DNA of 25,402 nucleotides from Apostichopus californicus (Eukaryota > Echinodermata > Holothuroidea > Aspidochirotida > Stichopodidae). Numbering within the stretch: the first letter of the stretch is position 1; every line of letters begins with the position of its first letter. The notes beneath the pieces were generated by a model. The model ran no database searches. It was given only the letters and a program-made list of their open reading frames with translations, and was not told where the DNA came from. Positions 17,401-25,013 of the stretch are shown in pieces. Both the position numbers and the translations under genes were made by a program. The stretch lies in contig JAIPMN010001528.1 of assembly GCA_020650975.1 (NCBI GenBank), positions 1-25,402 of the forward strand. The letters are read 5' to 3'.

Positions 17401-20078
17401 GCGGTTTGGGGCGAGTCTTCAATGCCTTTAAAAATGTGATGACAACTTAACACTTTCATCTTCTGTCTCTTGTTTTCATTTATCCAGGAATACTTTGATA
17501 ACAACCCTGCGGTAGAAGTTAATGTCACTCACATGAAGCAGTCAGTGTACGTCTTCAAATGCAGCAACAGTGTGATCCAAGTCAAAGGCAAAGTCAACTC
17601 TGTTATTCTAGGTAAGTTGAAGGTGTGAGATATATTGAAAATAGACATGCTTAAAGCAAGTGGTAGCCCTCCCCTCCCCCCATTGCCATCCCCCCATTAC
17701 TCCATGTGCTAATTGTAGATTACACATGTAAGAACCTTCAGTCACTAATCTGACCACCATCAAGAAATCCATGTGACAACCTGCAGTTACCCATGTGTTA
17801 ACGTGATGCTAGAAGGTGTGTTGTTGTCATAGGTTACCGTCTGTTGCCATAGGTTACCGTATGGAGTATACAAGGCCATCACATGGCTGATTTGCTGCTC
17901 GTCACATGGGTTGTCTTTCGATACCACATGAGCAATGCATGCTCTCATATGGAGTATGGTTGATTCGATTTCAACTGATTAAATTTCTCTCATGTAAGGG
18001 GGGGACTAAAGTTAAGAGTGGATCAAATTGTTTAGTTATGTGTGGGCACTGGTGTAATGTATTGATATTGCGATCATAATGTAATTCACGTTAAAGTAAA
18101 GAGCGACCTCTTTCAGATCAGCAATAAACATGGCGACCTCCGAAAAGAGCCGACTCTGTTTATATCTACGTAAATAAGACACATACGTAAACATCAAACG
18201 TTACAACTGGTCAGGGTCTTTCTTGGGTGGCTTTTGTAAGGAAAGGTATTTTTCCCATAATCAACCATTATTTGGTGAGGCAATCTTCGTTTGGTCAATT
18301 GTATAACCCAATTTTGAATAATACTTCGTAGGTTGTTTGCTAAAATGGTTGTCCATCGAAACGCAGTAAACAAAGACTGCCTTTAGCCAGATTTTTAGAC
18401 ACACATTCTACTTAGTCTTTCTTTTAATTTTGCTTACAGATAATTGTAAGAAGGTCGGTCTGGTGATGGAATGCGCCCTCTCTGCTGTAGATATCATCAA
18501 TTCGCAGAGCGTTAAACTTCAGGTTTGTGTGGGCTGGTCTTATTTTCCTTCCGAAAGGGTAGGACAGGCTTTGAGGGAGGGTGTAAATTATCAGCCTAGT
18601 TTGTCCTGAATGGAGATAATAATAATTAATGTGACTAATGATAAATGGCTGTCTGTGGTACATCACTCATTGACTATGGAAATCTTCTCGTTCGATGTCA
18701 ATGTTGTCAAAGATGATCAGATATATTCTCCCTGTCAAGTGTGATAGAAATAGTCCAGGCTGATTAAGATTTCAAAATGAGTATTTTTATAACTGACAGA
18801 TTTGTTTTTAGTTTGGTTTGTGTTGATTTTTTACCCAAAAAAATACATTCATATTATTGGCTCATATTTTAACACTAAACAATGGGCCAATATTTTAGAA
18901 AGCTCAAATCCTATGTGGCAATTGTCTAACTTGTGTGTATGTTGCTTTGGTTCCTCTATAAATGTTTGTGTTGGTTTACTTATTACATCATCTCTATACA
19001 TGTTATGTACAGGGAGGTGAGATATTTTAGTCAATTTGTGTTTGCAACTCTGGTCAGGTGCTCTGTCGGTTACCATAGCAACATTTGCCATGGTAACGTA
19101 ATGTGTGGAAAATTTCACAAACCAGTTTGAATGAATACTGTCTGCATGGATGTTTAGCGCATGAAGCACTTAGTAACGTTCATTAGCTGAAACTAGAGTA
19201 ATGTATGTCAATGGTCATGAGGTCAGTGCTGAAATCAAGTTGAAATCTCATGTTCACCAAATTTAGTGGGTTAGTGATGATCCATGTGCCTCGAAGGATG
19301 ACATCATTAGTTAGGTCCTAGATTCAAAGTTTGGGATGTTATCTGCAACTCCACGGTTCATCTACTTCTCTCTTTTCTCAGATGACTGACAAAGTACCAA
19401 TTATAAATATCGACAAGACCGATGGTGCTATGGTCTACCTCAGTGCCAACTCCTTGAACACCGAGTTTGTCACCGCTAAGTCTTCCGAGATGAACATATT
19501 GGTCCCTCAGGCAGATGGAGAATTTGTAAGTTGGATCTTGTTAATTTAATTCTTTTTACAGTTTCCAAGAGTACTCTACTTTTAGTGAAATGTTTATTCC
19601 TAGAAACATTGCAAGTTAAATTAAATGCATAGTTGTGTCTTGCCGTTCCACTGGAAAAAGACCAATGATTAATTTGATGTTGATTTTGATTCGGATTTTT
19701 GGTTTCCATGGCAATTTTCCAATCATTGTGGCCTGTTTGTCTTCAGGAATATGAGATTAGGTGTATGTGATTGGTTGTATATGACAATGTGCTTTTATAA
19801 ATATGATATCTCAAGAAGGGAAGTTAGGACATATCATTTTTCAATTGCTCTAAATTTAGTACAGTTACCATTGCTTTCAGCCAGGTAGTTTTGATGGATG
19901 TCAAAGGTCATTTGATTTAGATACGGATTGTAATTGGTCAGCCTTGCAACTGTTATATATGTACATATATTTCATTTTTCTTTGTCACTAACAGAAAGAA
20001 TTTGCTGTACCAGAGCAGTTTAGGACATCCTGGGACGGCAAAAAATTAAAGACAGAGTGTGCAGAGGTTGTCGGGTGA
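8238..20078 (+). CDS. CAP1: adenylyl cyclase-associated protein (CAP/Srv2), 12 coding exons
   Basis: CAP binds ADP-G-actin, helps cofilin sever and depolymerise filaments, and recharges actin monomers in the cytoplasm; in yeast it also binds adenylyl cyclase. Coding joins are 8238-8400, 9195-9295, 10493-10570, 11198-11341, 12325-12410, 13285-13390, 15002-15191, 15646-15836, 17488-17611, 18440-18522, 19382-19525 and 19995-20078. This gives 497 residues, against about 475 in vertebrates. In order: an N-terminal segment (1-54); a helical folded domain (about 55-225) with ALGWV and EPKPGP; eight prolines (248-255); a WH2 domain (about 275-305) with LKKV at 291-294; a second proline motif [11 protein letters not shown] (309-319); and a CARP beta-helix domain (about 335-497) ending near VPEQF. 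The start is fixed by an in-frame TAA at 8223-8225 and a good context (AAAATGG). Invertebrates usually have one CAP gene, related to both vertebrate CAP1 and CAP2. Odd: the RLE motif is degenerate. Confidence 0.95.
8401..9194 (+). other. intron 1 with degenerate AGGTCA repeat
   Basis: Phase-1 GT-AG intron. Bases 8518-8860 contain about three diverged copies of a 120-145 bp repeat. Each copy opens with AGGTCAAAGGTCA or a relative, followed by 'tttgaggtcaacagaggtca' and 'gtaaacat..aactc'. Similar blocks are widespread in marine invertebrate genomes (recollection, not searched). The frame at 8900-9112 has no recognisable product. Confidence 0.75.
8518..8850. repeat. degenerate tandem repeat with AGGTCA direct repeats
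   Basis: Exact AGGTCA-A-AGGTCA direct repeats with 1-bp spacing (DR1 form) occur at 8518-8530 and 8781-8793. A decayed version is at 8636-8648. Further single AGGTCA half-sites lie just downstream of each. The copies are about 118 and 145 bp apart, which indicates an old tandem duplication. Confidence 0.65.
9195..9295 (+). CDS. CAP1: CAP exon, residues 55-88
   Basis: The acceptor is TTTACAG and the donor is ACAG|GTAAGC. It begins with two bases completing Ala55 and ends in phase 0. It encodes the first helices of the CAP N-terminal domain; FVQEYQSLL and NEIGGEV correspond to the well conserved YVQAFDSLL and KEIGGDV of vertebrate CAPs. Confidence 0.92.
9296..10492 (+). other. intron 2
   Basis: Phase-0 GT-AG intron of 1,197 bp. 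The 5' third holds the 31-bp minisatellite (9421-9802); the remainder is AT-rich unique sequence with no recognised element. It ends in TTTGTCTTGCAG. Confidence 0.88.
9421..9802. repeat. 31-bp minisatellite in intron 2, about 12 copies
   Basis: The unit begins GTGGACATACAGTGTGTCAC and continues ATGTACACTAA. Starts at 9421, 9452, 9483, 9515, 9546, 9577, 9608, 9639, 9679, 9710, 9741 and 9772 are almost strictly 31 bp apart; one copy gained an A and another gained 9 bp. Each unit has an imperfect palindrome centred on ACATGT. The same unit forms the array in intron 6. The short frames inside are repeat artefacts. Confidence 0.95.
10493..10570 (+). CDS. CAP1: CAP exon, residues 89-114
   Basis: A 26-codon exon in phase 0 at both ends, between CTTGCAG and TCAG|GTAAGG. 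It encodes a helix of the folded domain ([20 protein letters not shown]), corresponding to the vertebrate segment that ends in ASQC. The following intron begins only 20 bp before a minisatellite array. Confidence 0.9.
10571..11197 (+). other. intron 3
   Basis: Phase-0 GT-AG intron of 627 bp. Most of it is the 23-bp minisatellite at 10591-10995. The acceptor pyrimidine tract contains a C14 run (11163-11176) and ends in CCGTCTTAG. Confidence 0.88.
10591..10995. repeat. 23-bp minisatellite in intron 3, 17 copies
   Basis: Two 30-bp copies (10591-10620, 10621-10650), each the 23-bp unit plus a leading TTTGGGT, are followed by fifteen exact-length 23-bp units ending at 10995. The unit is GGCGATGGTGTTGATGCACC plus AGT. 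Variants are few: GATTC in the second 23-mer, GCATC near 10757, and GGAGATGG starting at 10858, 10904 and 10973. Because 23 is not a multiple of three, the three minus-strand frames read the same 23-residue cycle out of step. This explains the long antisense frames of 83-155 codons there, which are not genes. Confidence 0.96.
11198..11341 (+). CDS. CAP1: CAP exon, residues 115-162
   Basis: A 48-codon phase-0 exon, with the acceptor behind a C14 tract and the donor TATC|GTGAGT. It encodes the most conserved part of the CAP helical domain: [20 protein letters not shown], then ALGWV (156-160). The match to vertebrate [20 protein letters not shown] is strong. Confidence 0.95.
11342..12324 (+). 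other. intron 4
   Basis: Phase-0 GT-AG intron of 983 bp. It carries a minus-strand non-LTR retrotransposon remnant (11893-12130) and CT-rich sequence near 12175-12205. The 112-codon frame at 11431-11769 has no recognisable domain and no support as a gene. Confidence 0.85.
11893..12130 (-). mobile_element. 3' end of a non-LTR (CR1/L2-like) retrotransposon
   Basis: Read on the minus strand, the end of a reverse-transcriptase ORF is visible. First comes an [12 protein letters not shown] segment, matching the usual RSF....WN(S/T) block. After a frame shift, [12 protein letters not shown] follows and terminates at TAA (11980-11982). The 3' tail has TGTAAAGCGC and GGCGCTATATAAGTCTCA and ends in a (TAA/TTA)n microsatellite. 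The element is 5'-truncated and inactive. A relative lies in intron 6 in the opposite orientation. Confidence 0.7.
12325..12410 (+). CDS. CAP1: CAP exon, residues 163-190
   Basis: Begins [20 protein letters not shown], matching the PKPGP-(Y/F)-VKEM hallmark of CAP, and ends in phase 2 within Lys191. The acceptor is TCTCTAG and the donor is ACAA|GTAGGT, a weaker donor than the others. The overlapping frame at 12362-12745 is a shifted shadow running into intron 5. Confidence 0.94.
12411..13284 (+). other. intron 5
   Basis: Phase-2 GT-AG intron of 874 bp. Its first half (about 12490-12860) is a degenerate repeat with recurring GTGGATGTGTGTGAATTATT-like words; the second half is unique. Confidence 0.85.
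12490..12860. repeat. degenerate tandem repeat in intron 5
   Basis: The word GTGTGAA, preceded by GTCCACG/GTCCAAG and a GGTGGATG-like linker, recurs at 12513, 12606, 12700, 12750 and 12832. Gaps of 93, 94, 50 and 82 suggest a unit near 46-47 bp that has diverged or been deleted. Its AAGTGGA...TGTGT pattern resembles the 31-bp minisatellites of introns 2 and 6, so the three may be related. Confidence 0.6.
13285..13390 (+). CDS. CAP1: CAP exon, residues 191-226
   Basis: One base completes Lys191, then [20 protein letters not shown] and [12 protein letters not shown] follow, ending in phase 0. It corresponds to the last helices of the folded domain (vertebrate KHVDWVKAYLSIW...FHTTGLAW). The acceptor is ACTTTCAG; the donor, GCAG|GTTAGA, is somewhat weak. 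Confidence 0.94.
13501..13786. repeat. 31-bp minisatellite in intron 6, about 9 copies
   Basis: It has the same unit as the intron 2 array (GTGGACATACAGTGTGTCAC plus ATGTACACTAA), with starts at 13528, 13559, 13590, 13620, 13651, 13682, 13713 and 13744 and partial copies at both ends. Variant order shows a higher-order duplication: the copies at 13559 and 13590 (TTTACACTCA, then GTACAATAA) are repeated at 13682 and 13713, one four-unit block of about 123 bp downstream. Confidence 0.94.
14275..14432. repeat. 53-bp perfect triplication with acceptor-like sites
   Basis: Three head-to-tail copies show no change over the compared sequence (AATCAC words at 14281, 14334 and 14387). Each contains CCTGTTTTGTTTCAG|AG, a good match to a 3' splice site, ending at 14312, 14365 and 14418. 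Use of any of these after exon 6 (phase 0) would put a stop codon in frame soon after. The 14147-14347 frame is incidental. Confidence 0.92.
14640..14955 (+). mobile_element. 3' end of a non-LTR (CR1/L2-like) retrotransposon
   Basis: Bases 14762-14881 encode the C-terminus of a reverse-transcriptase [23 protein letters not shown], then [14 protein letters not shown], ending at TAG (14879-14881). The upstream [12 protein letters not shown] part lies in another frame, so there is one frameshift near 14755-14761. The tail has TGTAAAGCGC, then CACTATATAAGTGTC and a (GTAT)n microsatellite, like the minus-strand copy in intron 4. 5'-truncated and inactive. Confidence 0.75.
15002..15191 (+). CDS. 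CAP1: CAP exon, residues 227-289 (polyproline and WH2 start)
   Basis: A low-complexity Ala/Pro/Gly linker with eight consecutive prolines (248-255), the type of site bound by profilin or SH3 domains in other CAPs. It then begins the WH2 actin-binding domain with [15 protein letters not shown] (275-289). It ends in phase 1 at AAAG|GTAAGC. Compared with vertebrates there is one main proline block here. The long frames on either strand across 14900-15209 are shadows caused by the GC-rich linker. Confidence 0.93.
15192..15645 (+). other. intron 7
   Basis: Phase-1 GT-AG intron of 454 bp, splitting the WH2 domain. It contains a C- and A-rich tract (15335-15370) and ends in a T-rich tract and TTTAATAG. 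No other element was seen. Confidence 0.88.
15646..15836 (+). CDS. CAP1: CAP exon, residues 290-353 (WH2 end, second proline motif)
   Basis: Begins [20 protein letters not shown], where LKKV is the actin-contacting motif of WH2 domains. [11 protein letters not shown] (309-319) follows, then a basic Ala/Lys/Pro linker, then [15 protein letters not shown], which starts the CARP domain (vertebrate KKEPAVLELEGKKWRV). It ends in phase 0 with GGTG|GTAAGT. Frames running beyond this exon on either strand are shadows. Confidence 0.95.
16538..16916. repeat. 60-bp direct repeat flanking a foldback
   Basis: AAAGGAGCTTAGAGTGTTCT begins copy A at 16538 and copy B at 16856. The two stay similar for about 58-60 bp (…TTGTTTTA, …TGTAATTAAT, …ATACCACT). 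The offset is 318 bp. A weaker third echo, TGAATACTGGTTTAAAGGAA, occurs near 16942. The A/B pair encloses the hairpin at 16704-16852. Confidence 0.85.
16704..16852. repeat. 149-bp foldback (hairpin) in intron 8
   Basis: The left arm starts CCAGCATTCAGTGTATTAAT. The right arm ends with the inverse, ATACACTGAATGCTGG. The arms match over about 60 bases with only scattered mismatches and small gaps, leaving a short loop. Sequence is AT-rich with many ATTAATAAT words. It resembles a foldback MITE or solo inverted duplication; no clear target-site duplication was seen. Confidence 0.85.
17057..17431. mobile_element. 375-bp TTAA-flanked MITE-like element
   Basis: The left end is TTAAAGGGTGTGAAGACTCG (17057). 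The right end, read in reverse complement, is TTAAAGGCATTGAAGACTCG (17431). The terminal inverted repeats share TTAAAGG, TTGAAG/GTGAAG and GACTCGC over about 25 bp, and both outer edges carry TTAA, a target site used by piggyBac-type and some other DNA transposons. There is no coding capacity, so it is non-autonomous. I have an impression that this sequence recurs in sea cucumber genomes, but this was not checked. Confidence 0.7.
17488..17611 (+). CDS. CAP1: CAP exon, residues 354-394 (CARP domain)
   Basis: Encodes [20 protein letters not shown] and [20 protein letters not shown], beta strands of the CARP domain. It matches vertebrate segments with YIYKCVNTTLQIKGKINSI. The acceptor is TTTATCCAG; it ends in phase 1 with CTAG|GTAAGT. 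Confidence 0.94.
17612..18439 (+). other. intron 9
   Basis: Phase-1 GT-AG intron of 828 bp. It contains a duplicated CATAGGTTACCGT word (about 17829 and 17847). Bases 18040-18200 hold a CpG-containing unique stretch that could be an old repeat. No gene was seen. Confidence 0.85.
18440..18522 (+). CDS. CAP1: CAP exon, residues 395-422 (CARP domain)
   Basis: Two bases complete Asp395, then [20 protein letters not shown] and SQSVKLQ. This matches vertebrate [20 protein letters not shown]. It ends in phase 0 with TCAG|GTTTGT. The minus-strand frame at 18424-18666 is a shadow. Confidence 0.94.
18523..19381 (+). other. intron 10
   Basis: Phase-0 GT-AG intron of 859 bp. It is mostly AT-rich unique sequence and contains one X-box-like inverted repeat (19069-19082). 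Frames across 18802-19169 on both strands overlap each other and show no family. Confidence 0.85.
19069..19082. promoter_or_regulatory. X-box-like (RFX-type) motif
   Basis: GTTACCATAGCAAC fits the RFX X-box form, two 6-bp half-sites around a 2-bp spacer. A further inverted half, CATGGTAAC, follows at 19089-19097. It lies in an intron and its function is unknown. Confidence 0.35.
19382..19525 (+). CDS. CAP1: CAP exon, residues 423-470 (CARP domain)
   Basis: A 48-codon phase-0 exon: [48 protein letters not shown]. It corresponds to vertebrate [20 protein letters not shown] and SAKSSEMNVLIP. The acceptor is TTTTCTCAG and the donor is ATTT|GTAAGT. Confidence 0.95.
19526..19994 (+). other. intron 11
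   Basis: Phase-0 GT-AG intron of 469 bp, with nothing but AT-rich unique sequence seen. It ends in CACTAACAG. Confidence 0.88.
19995..20078 (+). CDS. CAP1: CAP terminal exon, residues 471-497 and stop
   Basis: [20 protein letters not shown] and ECAEVVG, then TGA at 20076-20078. It contains the CAP C-terminal signature around VPEQF, with Arg480 in place of the usual Lys. The last residues match the vertebrate ending TEIAG in position. Confidence 0.94.
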   Translation, partial: KEFAVPEQFRTSWDGKKLKTECAEVVG

Positions 20079-20417
20079 ACCCTCGTTACCGTGCCGATGA
20101 TCAGTAGCTAACAACGTAGATATATAATGTAAATTTAAGTCACCATGCTAAATTTTTCATTGGTTTTTTGTTTTATTTTTTATTGAAAGCAGCAATAGAA
20201 CCTGAACTGCTAATCAGCTGGTATGGAAACAAACCACTTAATCAGTAAGAATCTTTTGTAATTTTTTTTTTAAGTTTAATTTCTATGCAATTGCATAGTT
20301 TGCTTTGTGGAAACTTTCTGAGAAGGTTAGACCAATAGACTACATAGAACATGTGTGTGATGACAGATTGCAGTTTGGTTTATTCTTTGAATCAAACTGT
20401 TGAGAAGGGGAAAAACG

Positions 20418-20423
20418 AATAAA
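20418..20423 (+). terminator. poly(A) signal candidate, proximal
   Basis: AATAAA 340 nt after the CAP stop codon, followed by T-rich sequence. It is the first canonical signal in the plus strand after the stop. Confidence 0.5.
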
Positions 20424-20994
20424 AAATTTATTGCTTTATAAATGAGTTTGTTATCAAACATCTTCTGCTCTGAAAAATGCAGCTTATTAAATAGGAAAGT
20501 TGAAGAAATTGTATTTTATATTAATTTTTCCTCCTTTCATTTTCTTCTTTGTTCTTTTGCTTTTCTTGCTTTGAAAACATCAGTAAAAAATGAAAAGTAA
20601 TTGTTACTCTATGAAATGATTGTAGTGGTATGGTGAGTAAATGTAACGATGCCGATCTGTCTTCTTAAAAAGTCACTTCTTTCCCTTGTAAGGTTGAAAG
20701 AATGTTCGTCTTTTATGCCGAGTCGTTTATGTAAACCGTCCACAAAATATCTCGCTATTATATTTTAATACGGACAGAGGTAAACTTTACGTCACAGTTA
20801 AAATCAAATTTAACAAAATCCTATCATTTTTGAAGGAGAATTAAATTCAATCATCATGACGTATACATTTTGTAGAGTCAATGATGTGGAGAAAAACACT
20901 CGTGAAAGAATTGAGTGGATCCTTTGGGAGTGGATGCCAGGAACTTTGTCTTGCATTTTTGTTCCAATAAGTGTGCAAAGAATAAGAAGCAGAA

Positions 20995-21000
20995 AATAAA
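20995..21000 (+). terminator. poly(A) signal candidate, medial
   Basis: AATAAA about 917 nt after the stop codon. A moderately T-rich stretch lies some 60-100 nt further on. It is an alternative 3' end for CAP. Confidence 0.35.
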
Positions 21001-23100
21001 ACAAGAACTTGCCTACATTTCTGCAATTTACCGGCAGAGTTCAACAAGTCTATATTGTTACAATTAAATCACCAAAATGAAGCAAAGAACTTTAAGCAAT
21101 TTTCTTTTTTCGTATTTCGCATGAAGTTAGTCATGGCCGTCGTTGCTACGGTAACTTTCATTTTCAAGCCTGGTATCTTTTATTGTTGATCATGATTTTT
21201 CAGACCATCGATGGTTTGATTCCTTTCTTTACAAATGTTAAGAGGTTAGCAATGTCAAAGGTCAAGTCTGTTGAGATGTGTCAAGGCCACTTACAAAAGG
21301 GTAAAGGTCATAACCTTTGTGACATTCGAATATTTCCTACTCCTCTTTGACATATATCCTTATCAATTATTCAGACATCTTCCTTGTTGCTTTGGTCTCT
21401 CTTTTCTGTGTGATGACAGGAGTTGGGAATAAGTTGCTTGGTTGTTGGTTAGTATGTAGCCTACAGTAGAAGTGCTTTCTTAACTAAACATGGTCACATT
21501 AATATTCAGTTTTACGTATCACAGAAATCCACAAAGCCTGGATCATATGGACAGGGTCAGGACGTAAATTTGTCAGAATATGAAGACGAAAATGCTACGA
21601 ATAAGGTTTTATATATTTTCGGGTAAATTGATCATCATAGTGGTCTGAACATGGTATAATTTGTTTTTTAATAATGTTAAATACAACTTGTATTTGCAAA
21701 AACTTTCAAGAAAGGTGCTTTTTTTTGGTTGTGATATCAGAACACCCTTTATTTGTTACATAAAGTTGAATGACTGAACTATATATAAACAAGCAGCACG
21801 GTAGTAAACAGGACCTGAATACAAAAACCGTCAACAGTTTAGGTTTTACTGTGAGGTTTAAAATAACAAACCACCGATCTCTCCCCGTCCCACTACACCC
21901 TCCCCCACCCCTTCTCCATACTTACCTAGGATAATGATATCTATATTTGTACTTAATAACAGCATATTGCCAAATTAAATCAAATTAATTAGTTGGGTTT
22001 ACAGTACCTTGGAAAGTGGAATTATCAGAAACTTAACATTGTAAGAGATGTCTGCCCAAAACTTTGATGAAAAAGAAAGAAGAATCTATTTAAATTAATT
22101 TCCAACATACAACAATTTCTTCAGAACTTAAATCAGTGAAAAGTCTTCCGGTTGAGTAAACTTGGTTCTACCCAGTATTAAGTCTAGAAGTATTTTTTAT
22201 GATATGGTCCTACTGATACAGAAATGAAAGTATGTCCCTCAAAGTAGCTTTACCTTTTAATTAATGTCTCACTGACTGGGACTGTGGTCAGGATATATAT
22301 TTATGGGGGTGTCTTTTGTGACATGCAAAGTGCAAAAGAAGTCCGACCACTTTTCTTCAATACCCATGGTCTTGAAGCAGTTCCAAACTCCTAAAATCTC
22401 GGTGCCGTTTGTCTCAGAGAGTCAAGGTTGCTTATGGTACTTGTCATCTCCCTAGGGTCAAAGAAAACCGGGGGGTGCAGACACAGACCGAGTTCTGACA
22501 TGAATTATTTGTACGACGATTTCTTCTGCCTTTTTTGTCAGAAAATAAGTCTCTAATTGATCCATAAGACCAGTTTGATAGATTGACTTTGATATAATCT
22601 TGCTTATTTTGCAGTAAAATCGGAAATAAAACATCAAATTACCGGCCAGGATTAGAATTTCAAGACCCCCCTCCTCTCCCCCATCGTACACCTTACACGT
22701 GTGTTCTCGCTCACCGAAATTGAGTTCCACTTTCCTGAAAATTGCACCCCTTCCTTGGCTCAGACTAGCCTTTGCCTCTGTCAGCCTCATGATAAACACT
22801 TCTTGTGTGCCCTATCTTCTGGTAAGTAAAGTTATGACTATATCTCCTATGTTGCTTTATTTTAATTGGATGGTTTTTTTGTTTATGTTTATGTTCGTTA
22901 TGAACCATGTCTGTTTTATCTATGAGTGATAATCACTTTTTCCAAGAATGGAATCATATCCAAACCTTTTTTTTTTCAATATTAAACAGAGTATATATAT
23001 TATACACCTCATAAAGTGGAGGGACAAAATGCAATTTTTGTTTCTGTTCTTTTGGTATAAAGCTTGATTTAGATAATTTTTTTCCTCAAAGCTGGGTTTA
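21001..23100. other. downstream region without a recognised gene
   Basis: No recognisable protein gene. Bases 21142-21155 are a second X-box-like inverted repeat. Bases 21249-21328 hold AATGTCAAAGGTCA and its rough inverse ACCTTTGTGACATT. The opposed frames around 22458-22929 (113 codons on minus, 76 on plus) cover the same stretch of moderately GC-rich DNA; I recognise neither and the region may be an old repeat. Part may be distal 3' UTR of CAP. Confidence 0.5.
21142..21155. promoter_or_regulatory. X-box-like (RFX-type) motif
   Basis: GTTGCTACGGTAAC is an inverted-repeat match to the RFX X-box form, about 1.06 kb downstream of the CAP stop. It could serve a neighbouring gene or be part of a dispersed repeat. 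Confidence 0.3.
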
Positions 23101-23105
23101 TAAGC

Positions 23106-23168
23106 AATAAAGTTTCACGACTGGAAAAATAAAATTACTAATGACATTTACATATTTGTGTGTGTGTG
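23106..23168 (+). terminator. poly(A) signal pair with GT-rich downstream element
   Basis: AATAAA at 23106-23111 and again at 23128-23133, followed by TTTGTGTGTGTGTG (about 23155-23168), the GT-rich element typically found downstream of a cleavage site. It is the best-formed 3'-end signal in the window. It would give CAP a roughly 3-kb 3' UTR, or it belongs to an unrecognised transcript. Confidence 0.4.
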
Positions 23169-25000
23169 ATCCTTTTCTTTAGTTGAATAAACCCCCTAAC
23201 CTTACATTGCTCTGCTGAAATAAAATAAAATGAGTTTTATGCCCAAAAATTTTTAAATTTTGTCTGACTGACAGTCATCGTTAAGATGTCCATACGTCCT
23301 TGATCCATACGTCTCTGAGATGTCCATACGTCTCAGGGCCCTGGCTTCGGATTTCACTTACTATTCTTGTATGAAGACCCCCAGGAATTGTCCCTGGATT
23401 TTAAATACAGTCCCCAGATAATTAAATGTGTCCCCAAAGTCTTAATAAGCCCTGAATAATATAAATTTGACCTGTTGGGCTTTCCATGTATACAAAAGTT
23501 GGAATGTATGTAACCCCCTTTGCAATTGCAAAGTCCATTCACACTCATAGATATAAAGGCAACCTAGATCACTGAATAATTTTAAATGACCTGTTCTTTA
23601 TGCACATGGTGATGAATAATAAGACTTCCAGTTACCTTCAAGTTTTATGGCACTGGATTTTTTTTATATTTGGCAAAATACTTGTTTTTGGATGAGGCTT
23701 TGTACACAATGATGAGCATTTGACCGGGCCAGAAACCGTTGACACCAAAACACTGAGTAGACATGCAAAATACCTTCCTTTAAATGTACAGTGTAGATAC
23801 TAACTGTTGATGTCAACACAGGAGGGGGGGGGGTCAGGTTTGGGTGCAACATCGATGCCATCCCACCTCATTTCCCCGGGCGCGAATTTTTTTTTCTTCA
23901 GGATATGGACTCCTTAATTAAGCTACCGAAATATGTGATACAGACTGCACACAATGAAAAAGGTCATCGAAAGTCAAGCTAGTTCAGCAGGTAGTTTTGT
24001 GCACCCTCAATATCTATCAACAGCTGTTTTGCGATTCCGGTCAAAATTATATTTGTAAACTGATCATTCCAAGGTTATCTAGAAGTACCGACATGTATGT
24101 AAATTATTGACTATTATCGTGTATTACTTAAGAGTAAGAGGAGTGACAGAAAAGCTATGCACGTCCATGGAAGCCGGATGACAAAATCATCCATCCCTAG
24201 GTTGTATGGACTGTACATAGGCTACAGTGTTTCATTAATGGGTAAAACTGATAAAGTTAGGCCTACGGAACCTATCGACAATAAACGAGAACCGTACCAA
24301 GTGCAAGTTTAACTATACAGTGGGACCACAGAGTCCTGTGAAGCCTGTCTAAAGATGAGAAATAACTAGTGAAAATAGAGGCCCAAGTTCAAACCAAATA
24401 TGGAATCAACCAATTAGTTGTCAACATATCTTTATAAATATAAGGGGATGCAACTTGAACTGATCAAAATAGGACCCAGGCCATATGATATATGGTAGCA
24501 TGTTACAACTACATACAGCCTACAGGTGTATTCAGATTACATTATATTAGGGACATTGCATATGTAATTACATTAATCAGCCTATATAGGATACAAAGTA
24601 AAAGCCTGTATTGACCACATTGCCTCAGTCAGGTGGCCTATATACAACATTGTGAAAAATAAGTGTTACCTCTATATTTATTTTTCTTTTTGCTCATCTC
24701 ATTCAATTTAAAATAACAGTCAAGCATGTGAGAAAATTACAGAAATAGAGATTGTCCAGGCCTCAGTCCTTTCTTCTGTCAATATTGGCACAAAAATAAT
24801 TGGTTGTGGCAATTTACCCAATCGTCCCATGGACAAGTATGGGACGCTTGCTTATTCACCTAATCAAAGTCATTGATCTGTTTAGACTCATCAAGCCATC
24901 TAGAGGAACGTATTGGTGTCTATGCATCTCTCTAAATAGTCAAATCGTGTTCAGTTTCAGATGCATTATTCTATCCGTAATAGCGTTGTTTATGGTATGA
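23169..25000. other. downstream region without a recognised gene
   Basis: Only short unsupported frames. Bases 23289-23332 carry TCCATACGTC three times (23289, 23304, 23323). Bases 24240-24600 contain several 'ggcctat/taggcct' words of the same type as upstream. No RNA gene or element was identified. Confidence 0.5.
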
Positions 25001-25013
25001 AAGGTTAAAGAGT

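Larger units (their letters stand above)
15837..17487 (+). other. intron 8
   Basis: Phase-0 GT-AG intron of 1,651 bp, the longest between coding exons. Bases 15837-16530 are unique with no element seen; the 15827-16159 and 16390-16578 frames are incidental. A nested foldback/direct-repeat cluster occupies about 16538-16980, and a MITE-like element occupies 17057-17431, ending 56 bp before the next exon. Confidence 0.85.
20079..21000 (+). other. CAP 3' UTR (proximal part)
   Basis: AT-rich sequence following the stop codon with no recognisable reading frame. Two canonical AATAAA hexamers lie within it (20418 and 20995). The minus-strand frames at 20810-21047 are not supported. Confidence 0.65.

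Noticed and set aside
22458-22929. Opposed 113-codon minus and 76-codon plus frames
   Set aside because: They overlap in opposite directions and neither resembles a known family. Possibly an old repeat; kept as unassigned.
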